This document shows positions 18,011 through 26,562 of a stretch of DNA of 64,000 nt, in pieces (position 1 is the first letter of the stretch; each line of letters begins with the position of its first letter). The notes below the pieces were generated by a model that saw only the letters and a list, made by a program, of their open reading frames with translations, was not told the origin of the DNA and did no database searches. Position numbers and translations under genes: made by a program. Source of the stretch: M3007 sp044230315 (lineage in GTDB: Bacteria > Bacteroidota > Bacteroidia > Chitinophagales > Saprospiraceae); the NCBI GenBank assembly GCA_044230315.1, contig JBGARJ010000012.1, positions 1 through 64,000 of the forward strand, in the 5' to 3' direction.

Positions 18011-18076
18011 ATGACGGCAGACATTCTACGCAAGACCCTCCCGCCACAGCCTCCTTTTGCATAAAAAAACCGGATT

Positions 18077-18090
18077 GTGACCAAGGTCAC
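18077..18090. promoter_or_regulatory. CRP/FNR-family binding site, GTGACCAAGGTCAC
   Basis: A palindrome with GTGAC half-sites separated by 4 bases, i.e. GTGA-N6-TCAC, the spacing of CRP/FNR-family operators. Its centre is about 41 bases before the start site implied by the CACCTTTG box at 18114, the classic class II activator position. No -33 element is visible, in keeping with activator dependence. The same GTGAC-N4-GTCAC pattern lies upstream of hemN (43336). Confidence 0.5.
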
Positions 18091-18113
18091 CAAAGTCACT
18101 GCACGGCAGGGGC

Positions 18114-18121
18114 CACCTTTG
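18114..18121 (+). promoter_or_regulatory. -7 box (CACCTTTG) before the 32-residue membrane protein
   Basis: CACCTTTG differs from TAnnTTTG in the first base only and ends 4 bases before the ATG at 18126, implying a leaderless or nearly leaderless mRNA. Confidence 0.4.
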
Positions 18122-18125
18122 CTGT

Positions 18126-18224
18126 ATGAAAAACAAAGCCGTCAAATTGATTCTGGTTTGCATCACCTGCCTGACGTTGGTGGCCGGATTGGTTTGGGCT
18201 ATTCAATCAGCTTTCCACCGCTAA
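18126..18224 (+). CDS. Very small single-pass membrane protein, 32 residues
   Basis: ATG at 18126 to TAA at 18224. It starts MKNKAVKLILVCITCLTLVA and ends with AIQSAFHR: a positively charged N-terminus, one hydrophobic helix of about 20 residues and a short tail. It sits directly behind a promoter-like box and a CRP/FNR-like palindrome, and the DUF2892 gene starts 12 bases after its stop, so the two look like one operon. No family was recognised. Small membrane helper or a signal-anchor peptide are both possible. Confidence 0.5.
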   Translation: MKNKAVKLILVCITCLTLVAGLVWAIQSAFHR

Positions 18225-18236
18225 AATGAACAGATC

Positions 18237-18446
18237 ATGAAAAAGAACATGAGTAATGCCGACCGTATCATTCGCACCCTGGTGGCCATCGTCATTGCGG
18301 GGCTCTATTTCACCGGTACGCTGACCGGCCTGGCCGGGACGGTTCTGCTGGTGCTGGCCGTCGTTTTTGCTGCGACGAGTCTAGTCGGTTTCTGCCCGCT
18401 TTACACTATTTTTGGATTGAGCACCGGCGCGAAAACGGAACAATAA
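18237..18446 (+). CDS. DUF2892 (YgaP transmembrane-domain-like) inner-membrane protein
   Basis: 69 residues. NADRIIRTLVAIVIAGLYF near the N-terminus, two membrane helices, and the characteristic GFCPLYTIFGLST ending mark the DUF2892 family, the membrane domain that is fused to rhodanese in YgaP. The precise role is unknown; members often sit near sulfur or redox genes. It follows the 32-residue membrane protein by 12 bases and probably shares its CRP/FNR-like control. Confidence 0.8.
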   Translation: MKKNMSNADRIIRTLVAIVIAGLYFTGTLTGLAGTVLLVLAVVFAATSLVGFCPLYTIFGLSTGAKTEQ

Positions 18447-18529
18447 CGCAATCCAAAAGGTATGCAAAAAAAGGAGGGGCGCAAGTGGCAAATGGCTACT
18501 TTGCGCCATCTTTTTTCAACACGTTCGCC

Positions 18530-19078
18530 GTGAAAACACACCTTATCCTGTTGACATGCCTGGCGGCCGGCTACCTGACCGCACAAACCACACCCCCTCC
18601 GGCCCGGCTTGCGGCCGGCCTCGAACTCGATTTTTTACCCTACGCTACAGGCGGGTATTTCGGCGCAGCCTGGGTGGGCAAAGGGCACTGGCGGGGCCGG
18701 TGCATCGTAGCAAAAGCCACCAAGCCCGATTTTTTATTGCCCGACGGATATTCGCACAATACCATTCGGGCATATGCAGTGCTGGCCGACTATTTTCCGC
18801 GCCTTGAGTTCTCGGGCTGGTGGCTGGCCGGCGGCTTCGTGTACTGGGACGCCAGCATCCGGCTGGACACCCCGGCAGAAACCCGGCCGTATAAAAGTTA
18901 CCTGGCATCGGCGGGCGCAGGATACAACTGGAAATTTTACCGGCACTTTTACCTCAGCCCCTGGGCAGGCCTCCATGTACGGGTGGCCGGCGACGACAGC
19001 GTCGATTTTCAAACCCGACCATTCAAACCGCCGTTGTTCAACCCGGAAGGCTCGCTGAAAGTGGGTTGGTATTTTTGA
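18530..19078 (+). CDS. Secreted or outer-membrane beta-barrel-like protein, unknown
   Basis: 182 residues from a GTG start, with a signal peptide (MKTHLILLTCLAAGYLTAQ). The mature part is rich in aromatic and glycine residues in alternating pattern (LEFSGWWLAGGFVYWDASIR, YNWKFYRHFYLSPWAGLHVR, ending LKVGWYF), typical of small outer-membrane barrels ending in an aromatic residue. The frame opens earlier (18485) but only the 18530 start gives a signal peptide. Its 3' end overlaps the convergent ypdA gene by 41 bases. Confidence 0.6.
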   Translation: MKTHLILLTCLAAGYLTAQTTPPPARLAAGLELDFLPYATGGYFGAAWVGKGHWRGRCIVAKATKPDFLLPDGYSHNTIRAYAVLADYFPRLEFSGWWLAGGFVYWDASIRLDTPAETRPYKSYLASAGAGYNWKFYRHFYLSPWAGLHVRVAGDDSVDFQTRPFKPPLFNPEGSLKVGWYF

Positions 19079-20042
19079 CCTTGCCGGCGATGTCCGCCAC
19101 GATCTGCCCCGCGTGCACCCGCGAGTTTTCGATAAACCAAACATGTGTGTCCATCCCCCCGCAGATCACGCCGGCCAGATAAAGGCCCGGCTGGTTGGAT
19201 TCCTGGGTTTGGGGATCGTACGCCGGGTACCGTTTTTCATCGTCGGACAATCGGATGCCCAGCTTTTCGAGAAAGTCAAAATTGGGCTGGTAGCCCGTTG
19301 CAGCGATAACAAAATCGTTTTCGAGCGTAAGCTGGCCCTCGCGGGTTTGTATATCCACTTCGTTTGGGCGGATTTCGGTGAGGCGGGCGTTGAAAAAAGC
19401 GCGGATAGCGCCTTCTTTGATCCGGTTGACCACATCCGGCCTTACCCAGTATTTGACCCGCTCGCCGATATCGGATTCCCGCACCACCATCGTCACTTGG
19501 GCGCCTTTGCGCCATGTTTCCAGGGCGGCGTCTACGGCAGAGTTGTTGGCGCCGACCACCACCACCTTTTGCCGGTAATAGGGGTGCGGTTCGGCGTAGT
19601 AATGGGTTACTTTGGGTAAGTCCTCACCCGGAATATTCAGTTTTACCGGGATGTCGTAAAACCCTGTAGCCAGGATCACATAATCGGCCACATAATGATC
19701 TTTTCCGGTGCTAACGACAAACCGGCCGGAATTTTCCCGCCGGATACCGGTTACCGGCTCGAAGAGATGCAGTTCCAGCCGGTAGGTTTCGGCCACCCGG
19801 CGGTAATACTCCAGCGCTTCGGCACGGGTGGGTTTGGCATTATTGGAAACAAAAGGCACGCCGCCGATCTCGAGTTTTTCGGGCGTGGAAAAAAAGGTCA
19901 TGTTGGCCGGATAATGATACAGCGAGTTGACCAACGCACCTTTTTCCAAAATACAGTACGAGAGACCCGCCTTTTGGGCTTCGATACCGCAAGCCAGCCC
20001 GATGGGGCCGCCGCCTACAATGAGAATGGTATAGTGTTTCAT
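19038..20042 (-). CDS. ypdA: YpdA-type FAD/NADPH oxidoreductase (bacillithiol disulfide reductase family)
   Basis: 334 residues starting MKHYTILIVGGGPIGLACGI. The FAD-binding GxGxxG-type motif is at the N-terminus. A second dinucleotide-binding site (VVVVGANNSAVDAALE) lies near 170, and the terminal FAD motif PGLYLAGVICGG near 295. In the known family, YpdA reduces bacillithiol disulfide with NADPH and needs a single cysteine. Its presence suggests bacillithiol is the thiol buffer in this organism, which is inference. The 3' end overlaps the convergent gene at 18530. Confidence 0.8.
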   Translation of the reverse strand: MKHYTILIVGGGPIGLACGIEAQKAGLSYCILEKGALVNSLYHYPANMTFFSTPEKLEIGGVPFVSNNAKPTRAEALEYYRRVAETYRLELHLFEPVTGIRRENSGRFVVSTGKDHYVADYVILATGFYDIPVKLNIPGEDLPKVTHYYAEPHPYYRQKVVVVGANNSAVDAALETWRKGAQVTMVVRESDIGERVKYWVRPDVVNRIKEGAIRAFFNARLTEIRPNEVDIQTREGQLTLENDFVIAATGYQPNFDFLEKLGIRLSDDEKRYPAYDPQTQESNQPGLYLAGVICGGMDTHVWFIENSRVHAGQIVADIAGKVKNTNPLSASLPG

Positions 20043-20092
20043 AGTCGGGTGCAAAACAACGCGGCCGGCCGTTCGGTTGGCTGGGCCCCCGG

Positions 20093-22192
20093 CTACCGGG
20101 CCGGAACGAGTGCTGCCTGCAGCTCCGTCGCCTGTTTTAACCGTTGAAAAAGTGCGTCATTGAGTACCCTGTTGACTTCGTGGATAAGGGCGCACAATTT
20201 TTCCAGGTTGGTGCGGTGGGCCATATTTCCATAAACGTATTCCCGTTCGGTTGCCAGGAATTCATCCAAATGCGCGCGCACGTTGGGGTCGGCCCAATCG
20301 GTTTGTGAAATTTGGCGAAACACGCCCTGCAGTGCCGGAACGTGTGTTGCCTGGATTTTGGTGGCATGGCTGCTGAGATCATTGTTGGCCAGTTCAAAGT
20401 CGGCGATGCCGAGGTAATGGACGATAATCAGCACTTCCTCGGCCGGAGGGTCAAACGCCTTTTTTAGCCGAAGCACGGTGTACAGTTCGCGGTATGCATC
20501 GAGAATGGGCCGGCCGGCCGACGGATTGTGCGCAAGTGCAACACCGTAGAAAAAGCGTACGGCGTCGGCATCGCGGCGATTCTGCTCGGCCAGCAAGTCG
20601 GCGGCTTCGGCTTCCAGCCGGGCTTTGATTTGCGGCGCCTGGGCGCCGGGGTATTTCTGGCCGTCAAAATCAAAGGTTTTGGTATCAATTTGCCCCCCGG
20701 CAATCGCATCGAGGGTGTCGATATCGCGTTGCAGCACCGCCATGTCGAGGCTCAGGTTTTGCCGGAACAAGGCGTCGAACGCTTCCTGCGAAAAAACCTG
20801 CGGGGCGGCAGCCTGTTCGATGGCGTCCAGATCGGCTTCCGCGAGGTAGTGGTTATCGTAATAGCCGTTGAATATTTTGGGCAGTTGCCGGCCGGTAACG
20901 GTTCGTTTGAACTGTTCGCCGAATTCCTGTGCATCCAGCGCTTTGCGCCCGGCAGGGGTATCCACCTCGCGGTACAGGTAGTCGGTAAGCACCTGTTGCC
21001 AGCGTTCGGGTTGGCGGAACAACGACCATGCGGGGGCATCCACTTCTTCGGCCAGGAGGTTGAGCCGTTGCAAATTCGCTTCGCGCTCGATATCGGTAGG
21101 GTGCGACGCCCATTGATTCTTGAAAACAACGCGGGCTTGCCGCTGGCGCAGCACAAAACCGGCGGTAGCAACGGGCAAATCGTGTTGCAAGGGCAGGTCG
21201 TTGGCACCGGCAAAGTACACGGCTACCGTGCGCTGGCTGCTGTAAAAATTGGCCGGCGCTGTGTTCTGGTTGAGGAGTTCGTTGCAGGCATCGATGGTTT
21301 GCTGGTAGATTTGGTTCCCGATCGTCACCTGCCGGAGCGCCTGGGCCATATTGTTACTGCCGGCCACGCTGGCGGCAATCGTGTCGGCATGAAATTCCAT
21401 TTCTCTCGACAGGCTCATGTACTGGCGGTTTACGATCCCGTACATTAACCGCAGCACCCATTGAATACGCAACACGATCCACACCCCCAGTTGCGCAAAC
21501 AAGGCCAGCACGGAGTGGATACGGGCAATCGTATCCACGGCGCCCGCCCAGCCGGTATTCTGATACAGCATGTTATAAATGGCCTGGTTGACGTAGTACA
21601 CATAGCTGCCCAGACGCATGCTGTTTTGGGAAAAGTGTCCGAATTCATGCGCCAGCACCGATTTTAGTTGACTGATATTCAGCGAATTGACCAAGCCAAG
21701 TCCAATGTTCAGGTTTTTGCGGATCGGGAAAAAGAGGCTCCAAAAACTGGACGGGTAGAAGACCGACGCATTCACCTCCGGGATCAGATAGACGTTTTTG
21801 GGATAGTGCGTGCCCACTTCGCCTGCAATGCGATGGATAAATTCAAACAATTGCGGCTCGTCCGGTTCATTGATCGGGATACCGCCCGGCGTCTTGCCGT
21901 CGGACCGGGCAAACAAAAATTTGATCAGGAAAAATGTCACCATCACACCCATGAACATGATGCCGAAGCCGAACAAAAGGGTCCACAACGACGGGCGGGC
22001 GGCGATAATGCCGAGCCCCAGGAGAACACAAGCGACGGTAAACAGCAGGGCCAATACCACCAGGAGCAGATACACGAGTACAAACAGGGCAATAGCCAGG
22101 ACCACTTTGCGGATTTCCCGTTGAAAAGCGGCTGAAGGTTGAAGGGCTTCTGTCGATACCTTGGAAGGAGCGGCAGGATAGAGGAGTTCCAT
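20093..22192 (-). CDS. M48-family zinc metalloprotease, membrane-embedded
   Basis: 699 residues. Two long N-terminal membrane segments (about 28-52 and 55-90) precede the protease domain. The zinc motif is HEFGH at about 181-185 (SVLAHEFGHFSQNSMRLG), with the third ligand in LSREMEFHADTIAASVAG, the ExxxD arrangement of M48 enzymes. A helical C-terminal region of about 400 residues has no recognised domain. This makes it much longer than HtpX. A role in envelope or membrane-protein quality control is inference from the family. Confidence 0.8.
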   Translation of the reverse strand: MELLYPAAPSKVSTEALQPSAAFQREIRKVVLAIALFVLVYLLLVVLALLFTVACVLLGLGIIAARPSLWTLLFGFGIMFMGVMVTFFLIKFLFARSDGKTPGGIPINEPDEPQLFEFIHRIAGEVGTHYPKNVYLIPEVNASVFYPSSFWSLFFPIRKNLNIGLGLVNSLNISQLKSVLAHEFGHFSQNSMRLGSYVYYVNQAIYNMLYQNTGWAGAVDTIARIHSVLALFAQLGVWIVLRIQWVLRLMYGIVNRQYMSLSREMEFHADTIAASVAGSNNMAQALRQVTIGNQIYQQTIDACNELLNQNTAPANFYSSQRTVAVYFAGANDLPLQHDLPVATAGFVLRQRQARVVFKNQWASHPTDIEREANLQRLNLLAEEVDAPAWSLFRQPERWQQVLTDYLYREVDTPAGRKALDAQEFGEQFKRTVTGRQLPKIFNGYYDNHYLAEADLDAIEQAAAPQVFSQEAFDALFRQNLSLDMAVLQRDIDTLDAIAGGQIDTKTFDFDGQKYPGAQAPQIKARLEAEAADLLAEQNRRDADAVRFFYGVALAHNPSAGRPILDAYRELYTVLRLKKAFDPPAEEVLIIVHYLGIADFELANNDLSSHATKIQATHVPALQGVFRQISQTDWADPNVRAHLDEFLATEREYVYGNMAHRTNLEKLCALIHEVNRVLNDALFQRLKQATELQAALVPAR

Positions 22193-22403
22193 CAGGCGTA
22201 GTTTAGTGCCAATAAAGATAAAGCTCTGCCGGAAAATTCCGGTTGCTGGAAGGCGCTTCCTGCGGCCGGCCGGTTGTCCGGCGGGGCGCTGCGACGGAAA
22301 AAGGGGTTAATGCCGGTTTTCAAATGCGGGCCAAACCCGTTGGTCGGTTCCCTTCAAAAAAAGAAACAGGCCGGCCTATTTTGGCCGCAAAAATTGTAAA
22401 CGC

Positions 22404-23558
22404 ATGAAACGATTCTTATTGCTGCTGCTTTTGTGCTTCGGCATTCGGGCTGTACAGGCCCAAGACCTGCCCTCGGCGCTGAATGATTACCGGTTTACGC
22501 CGGTGAAAAAAGTTGCCGCCACACCGGTGGAAAATCAGAACAGATCGGGCACTTGTTGGGTGTACTCCGCCAATTCGTTTTTTGAAAGCGAGTTACTGCG
22601 CATGGGCAAAACACCGGTCAACCTGAGTGAAATGTTCATCGTGCACGCCGGCTACCTCGAGCGGGCCCAAAACTACGTCCGCCGGCAGGGCGCTGCCGCC
22701 TTCGGGCAAGGCGCCGAAACGCACGACGTGCTGAACATCGTCCGCAAATATGGCTTGATGCCATATTCGGCCTATTCGGGCTTCCCGGCCGGACAAGACA
22801 AACCGGTGCATGGCGAAATGGAAGCCGTGCTCAAGGCTATCGTCGAAACCCTGGTTAAGGTACCCGACGGCAAATTGAGCGACCAATGGATGAAAGCCTA
22901 CACCGGGGCATTGGACGGATACATGGGCGCCCCACCTGCAACATTCAACGTGGGGGGCAAAGACTACACGCCGCAAACCTACTTTCAAAGCCTGGGGATC
23001 AACCTCGACGACTACGTAGCGCTGACTTCGTACACGCACCATCCGTTTTACAAAGCGTTCGTACTCGAGGTCGCCGACAATTGGTCCAACGGCATGTTTT
23101 ACAATGTACCCATCGACGAACTGGTACAGGTGGCCGATAATGCCGTTGACAACGGGTTTTCGGTGGTATGGGCTGCCGATGTGAGCGAAAAAACCTTTTC
23201 GGCCAAGGAAGGCCTTGCCGTGTGGCCCTCGACGGGCTGGGAAGACATGAGCGCCGACGAAAAAGCCAGTTGGTTCAAAGCGCCGGGTAAGGAAAAATGG
23301 GTAACACAGGAAGAACGCCAACACGGCTTTGACGAACTCACCACCACCGACGATCACGGCATGCACATCACCGGCGCCGTCACCGATCAGAACGGTACGC
23401 GGTACTACATCGTCAAAAACTCGTGGGGAACTGCGGTAAACAAGGATATGGCAGGGTACCTGTATGTATCGCAGCCGTATTTTCGTTGCAAAACCATGTC
23501 TGTTTTGGTGCACAAAGACGCCATTCCGGCAGCGCTGCGGAAAAAATTAGGGTTGTAA
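22404..23558 (+). CDS. Secreted C1-family cysteine peptidase (bleomycin hydrolase/PepC-like)
   Basis: 384 residues with a signal peptide (MKRFLLLLLLCFGIRAVQAQ). The papain-fold triad is visible: Cys in QNRSGTCWVYSANSFFESE (about C50), His in DDHGMHITGAV (about H318) and Asn in IVKNSWGTAV (about N338). The spacing between Cys and His fits the aminopeptidase C / bleomycin hydrolase branch, which are usually cytosolic hexamers; the signal peptide places this one outside the cytoplasm, as in other Bacteroidota. The promoter region is shared with the divergent M48 gene. Confidence 0.85.
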   Translation: MKRFLLLLLLCFGIRAVQAQDLPSALNDYRFTPVKKVAATPVENQNRSGTCWVYSANSFFESELLRMGKTPVNLSEMFIVHAGYLERAQNYVRRQGAAAFGQGAETHDVLNIVRKYGLMPYSAYSGFPAGQDKPVHGEMEAVLKAIVETLVKVPDGKLSDQWMKAYTGALDGYMGAPPATFNVGGKDYTPQTYFQSLGINLDDYVALTSYTHHPFYKAFVLEVADNWSNGMFYNVPIDELVQVADNAVDNGFSVVWAADVSEKTFSAKEGLAVWPSTGWEDMSADEKASWFKAPGKEKWVTQEERQHGFDELTTTDDHGMHITGAVTDQNGTRYYIVKNSWGTAVNKDMAGYLYVSQPYFRCKTMSVLVHKDAIPAALRKKLGL

Positions 23559-23600
23559 ACCGGCATTGTGGTTCGGTTGCCCTGCAGGGCCAAACAAAAA

Positions 23601-23627
23601 GGGAGCGTCATGTCGACGCTCCCTTTT
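23601..23627. terminator. Bidirectional terminator between convergent peptidase genes
   Basis: GGGAGCGTC-ATGTC-GACGCTCCC with TTTT on the plus side and AAAAA before it (TTTTT on the minus strand). It serves both the C1 peptidase (plus) and the M23 peptidase (minus). Confidence 0.85.
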
Positions 23628-23658
23628 ATCTTGCTGTTTATTGTTTCCAGGTTTGAAA

Positions 23659-24642
23659 TTAGTCCAGCGATTGGTTGGCCACGTTGGCGCTGTTGGCCAT
23701 TTGCTGGTATTCTAACGGCGTCAGATTGTCGAGACAGAAGTTGATAGGGTTGATAGGATTGCCCTTGTAATGCACTTCGTAGTGCAAGTGTGGAGCGGTG
23801 GAGAGGCCGGTGTCGCCTACCTCGCCGATTTTTTGGCCTTTCTTCACATGCTCGCCGGGATGCACCACCATTTTGTTCATGTGAGCATACCATGATTCGT
23901 AGCCGTATCCGTGGCTGATACGCACGCAGTTGCCGTATCCGTGGTGCCAGCCGGCCTCCACCACGACACCGTCGCCGGTAGCCTGAATGGCCGTGCCGAC
24001 GCGGGCCGGGAAGTCGACCCCTTCGTGGAATTTTTTGATTTTATATACCGGGTGGATGCGATAGCCGAACCCGGAAAGGATGTTCATGCTTTTCTGCAAT
24101 TTATCTTCCCGGACGGGTTTGACACTCGGGATCGAAGCCAGCATTTTTTGCTGGTTATTGGCCAGTTGTTGGATCGTATCGAGTGATTTGCTCTCGAGGG
24201 TCAACTGCCGGCTCAGCAGATCGATTTTTTCAACGGTGGCGCGAATGGCACTGCGGCCGTATTTGAAAGCACTGAGCTCGGGGTGGGCATCATGGCCACC
24301 GACCCCGCCGTTCCAAACATCCTGATCGATCGGGTCCATGCCAAAAACGGCGCGGTGAACGTTGGCGTCGCGTTCCTGGATGTTGTGCAACACTTTGGAC
24401 ATGACGGTCAGTTGTTCATCCAACTGACTGTACTTGTAGTCCATCTGCTCAATCTCACGGATCAGTTCTTTTTCGCGTGGAGAAGGGAAGTAAGAATACA
24501 GGAGGGCAAGTAAGGCAAACGATGTGACCAAAACCACGGAAAAAAATCCGAATGCTTGCCAAATTCTGGTTTTAAAGGGAACTACGACTTTCTCGTACGT
24601 TAGGGTGTGAATGTTGTAGACAAACTTTTCTTTCCTGCCCAT
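23659..24642 (-). CDS. M23-family peptidoglycan endopeptidase (LytM), membrane-anchored
   Basis: 327 residues. A short cytoplasmic N-terminus, one membrane helix (about 28-50; FGFFSVVLVTSFALLALLYS) and a coiled-coil segment (about 55-100) precede the LytM domain. Zinc ligands are in HEGVDFPARVGT (HxxxD, about 206-210) and HLHYEVH (about 282-288); YAHM with the other catalytic His lies between. It should cleave peptide cross-links of the cell wall, or act as an activator if inactive; all ligands appear present. Transcribed toward the C1 peptidase, with the shared terminator between. Confidence 0.85.
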   Translation of the reverse strand: MGRKEKFVYNIHTLTYEKVVVPFKTRIWQAFGFFSVVLVTSFALLALLYSYFPSPREKELIREIEQMDYKYSQLDEQLTVMSKVLHNIQERDANVHRAVFGMDPIDQDVWNGGVGGHDAHPELSAFKYGRSAIRATVEKIDLLSRQLTLESKSLDTIQQLANNQQKMLASIPSVKPVREDKLQKSMNILSGFGYRIHPVYKIKKFHEGVDFPARVGTAIQATGDGVVVEAGWHHGYGNCVRISHGYGYESWYAHMNKMVVHPGEHVKKGQKIGEVGDTGLSTAPHLHYEVHYKGNPINPINFCLDNLTPLEYQQMANSANVANQSLD

Positions 24643-25061
24643 ACATTAGGTGTTTACCTGGACCATCAAATCGATTCTGAATGCGGGGTGTTTTCGTTTT
24701 GAATCAATGTTGCGAATAACCGAAGGATTAAGATTGCTTTCGTGTTAAGAGCTATTTGGGGCTAAATGGTATTCGCAGGAGATGTTCCCGGTCTGTTACG
24801 CCGGGTGGTACTTGAACCAGCCGGCGCACAAAAGTAGTAAAGCGCTGTATACTGACAAAACATTTTGCCAAAATTTGCAATATGGGCGGTTTTTTGAGCG
24901 AACAATGCCGCCTTTATTGCAATTTCTTTGGCGTTCCTGCCGCTTTTCCCGTATTTCTGTCGGCAGGGGCTGCGAATAGTAGCAGGCTGTTTTCCGACAA
25001 ACCGGGTTGCGAAGAAACAACATTTGGTCTAAGGAATTGGATTGGCGGGCAGATTTAACAT
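24643..25061. other. Intergenic gap upstream of the M23 gene
   Basis: 419 bases with no gene. It contains an imperfect hairpin around 24871-24925 (TTGCAATA ... TATTGCAA) of unknown meaning. No convincing promoter box was found. Confidence 0.4.
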
Positions 25062-25844
25062 TTATACGTCAGGTACCCGACCGGGCTCCACGGCTAAATC
25101 AAGGATCATGATTTTTTGCCAAATTTTGCCCGACAGACTTTGCGTGAGCGATTCCATGTCGTTTACGGCGTTCAGTACGACTGGGTCGTCCATGTTTTGC
25201 GCAAACAAGGCGGCGATTTTACTGTCGAGTGCCAACATTTCGGAACAATAGTCGAGGTACCGCATCAATTCGTAACGCGTGAGGCGGCGCTTGGGAGAGG
25301 CCGCGGTGGGGGAGCCTTGATAGCGGGAAAGTAAGAGGGCAGGGTCCTTGGTGAGTTGGTGCATGTCGACCACGTGCGCGATCGAGCGCAATCGATGGAG
25401 AGCCTGCAAGGCGAAATGCCGTTTGATCCGGGTTTCCAATCCAACCAGAAAAAAAACCGCCAGGCCCAAAAAGATCAGTTCGTTGATGCCGGCCTCAGTG
25501 GCTTGCAGCAATTCGGCAATATCATCGGTATTGAGGGAAAAGCGCTCCGCCAGGACGGAGGCCGCGCCAAATGCTACGAAAACGAGCATTGCCGCAGCAA
25601 CAATAGCCGCCAGCCGCACAGGCCAGATCGGCGGCCCAAGCCGCCGGGCCAGTTTGTCGGATTGAACAGCCAGGTTGTGAAATTCTTGACACACCGCCAG
25701 CAAGCCCGATTCCGGGAACCGGTCGGTGATCCGTTGTTCGAGCCGGCTGATGGTCAGCAGTATGCTTTCGGGGTTGAGGTCAGTGAATTTGCCGTCGGTT
25801 TGGCTTTTGTCCCAAAACGGGAATAACAGGCTTTGCCAGTTCAT
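25062..25844 (-). CDS. Two-helix membrane protein, unknown function
   Basis: 260 residues, no signal peptide. A soluble N-terminal helical part of about 75 residues is followed by two membrane helices (about 78-100, VRLAAIVAAAMLVFVAFGAA; about 120-140, LIFLGLAVFFLVGLETRI) and a helical cytoplasmic tail (LRSIAHVVDMHQLTKDP). No catalytic motif was recognised. On the minus strand, downstream of yceI, with the GTTTGAAG inverted repeats between them. Confidence 0.6.
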   Translation of the reverse strand: MNWQSLLFPFWDKSQTDGKFTDLNPESILLTISRLEQRITDRFPESGLLAVCQEFHNLAVQSDKLARRLGPPIWPVRLAAIVAAAMLVFVAFGAASVLAERFSLNTDDIAELLQATEAGINELIFLGLAVFFLVGLETRIKRHFALQALHRLRSIAHVVDMHQLTKDPALLLSRYQGSPTAASPKRRLTRYELMRYLDYCSEMLALDSKIAALFAQNMDDPVVLNAVNDMESLTQSLSGKIWQKIMILDLAVEPGRVPDV

Positions 25845-25850
25845 TCGCGT

Positions 25851-25969
25851 GAAGTTTGAAGTTTGAAGTTCGGCTAAAAATAGCGCTCTAAACAGTAGTC
25901 AGGATTCGCTGAACCTTAATTTGCGCTAATTTCCCCTTAATTGGTTACTTCAAACCTCAAACTTCAAAC
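25851..25969. repeat. Paired GTTTGAAG-type inverted repeats
   Basis: GAAGTTTGAAGTTTGAAGTT at 25851-25870 faces ACTTCAAACCTCAAACTTCA... at 25947-25969, 16 of 17 core bases complementary, around a 76-base interior. Each arm is itself a short tandem of a 7-base unit (GAAGTTT). No T-tract. This is a non-coding repeat between tandem minus-strand genes. Confidence 0.7.
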
Positions 25970-25977
25970 GTTATGGC

Positions 25978-26517
25978 TTAGGCCACTTTGGCGTATTGCA
26001 CGTTGGCCTGAATTTTTACTTCATCGCCAACAACGGCGCCGCCGGCTTCCGTGAGGGCATCCCAGGTCAGGCCGAACTCCTTGCGTTTGATTTTGCCGGT
26101 TACTTCGAAGCCCGCTTTTATGTTGCCGTAGGGATCTTTTGCGATACCGCCGAATTCGACCTGGAACGATACCGGTTTGGTAATGTCGCGGATCGTCAAC
26201 TGGCCTTCCAGTTGGTATTGGTTGTGTCCCAGCGGTTTCATTCCGGTACCTTTGAAATGCATGGTCGGAAATTTTTCGGCCGCAAAAAAATCGTCGCTGC
26301 GCAGATGGTTGTCGCGAAACTCCACCCCCGTATTCACAGAAGCCGTATCCACGCTGAACTCAATGTTCGCGTCGCTGAAATCCGCAGCGCCATTCTTGGT
26401 CAGCGAGGAGGTAAACTGATCGAACTTGCCCGTCACGGTGGATACCATCAGGTGCCGTACACGAAACTGGATTTCAGAGTGCGCGGGGTCGAGTTGCCAT
26501 GAATTGTTCGTTGCCAT
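25978..26517 (-). CDS. YceI-family lipid-binding protein
   Basis: 179 residues beginning MATNNSWQLDPAHSEIQFRV, the typical YceI N-terminus, with SVDTASVNTGVEFRDNHLRS, FPTMHFKGTGMK and a closing beta-strand FQVEFGGIAKDPYGNIKAG. YceI proteins are lipocalin-like barrels that bind polyisoprenoid chains. No signal peptide is present, so this one appears cytoplasmic, as many Bacteroidota homologues are. The upstream region carries palindromic AACACTTAAA motifs that may bind a regulator. Confidence 0.88.
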   Translation of the reverse strand: MATNNSWQLDPAHSEIQFRVRHLMVSTVTGKFDQFTSSLTKNGAADFSDANIEFSVDTASVNTGVEFRDNHLRSDDFFAAEKFPTMHFKGTGMKPLGHNQYQLEGQLTIRDITKPVSFQVEFGGIAKDPYGNIKAGFEVTGKIKRKEFGLTWDALTEAGGAVVGDEVKIQANVQYAKVA

Positions 26518-26562
26518 TGTAGTTGTATTTTAGAACGGTGAAACAATAGCAGTTTAACAAGG

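Noticed and set aside
24871..24925. Imperfect hairpin TTGCAATA...TATTGCAA
   Set aside because: Pairing is interrupted and there is no T-tract or repeat copy elsewhere in the window; could be chance.
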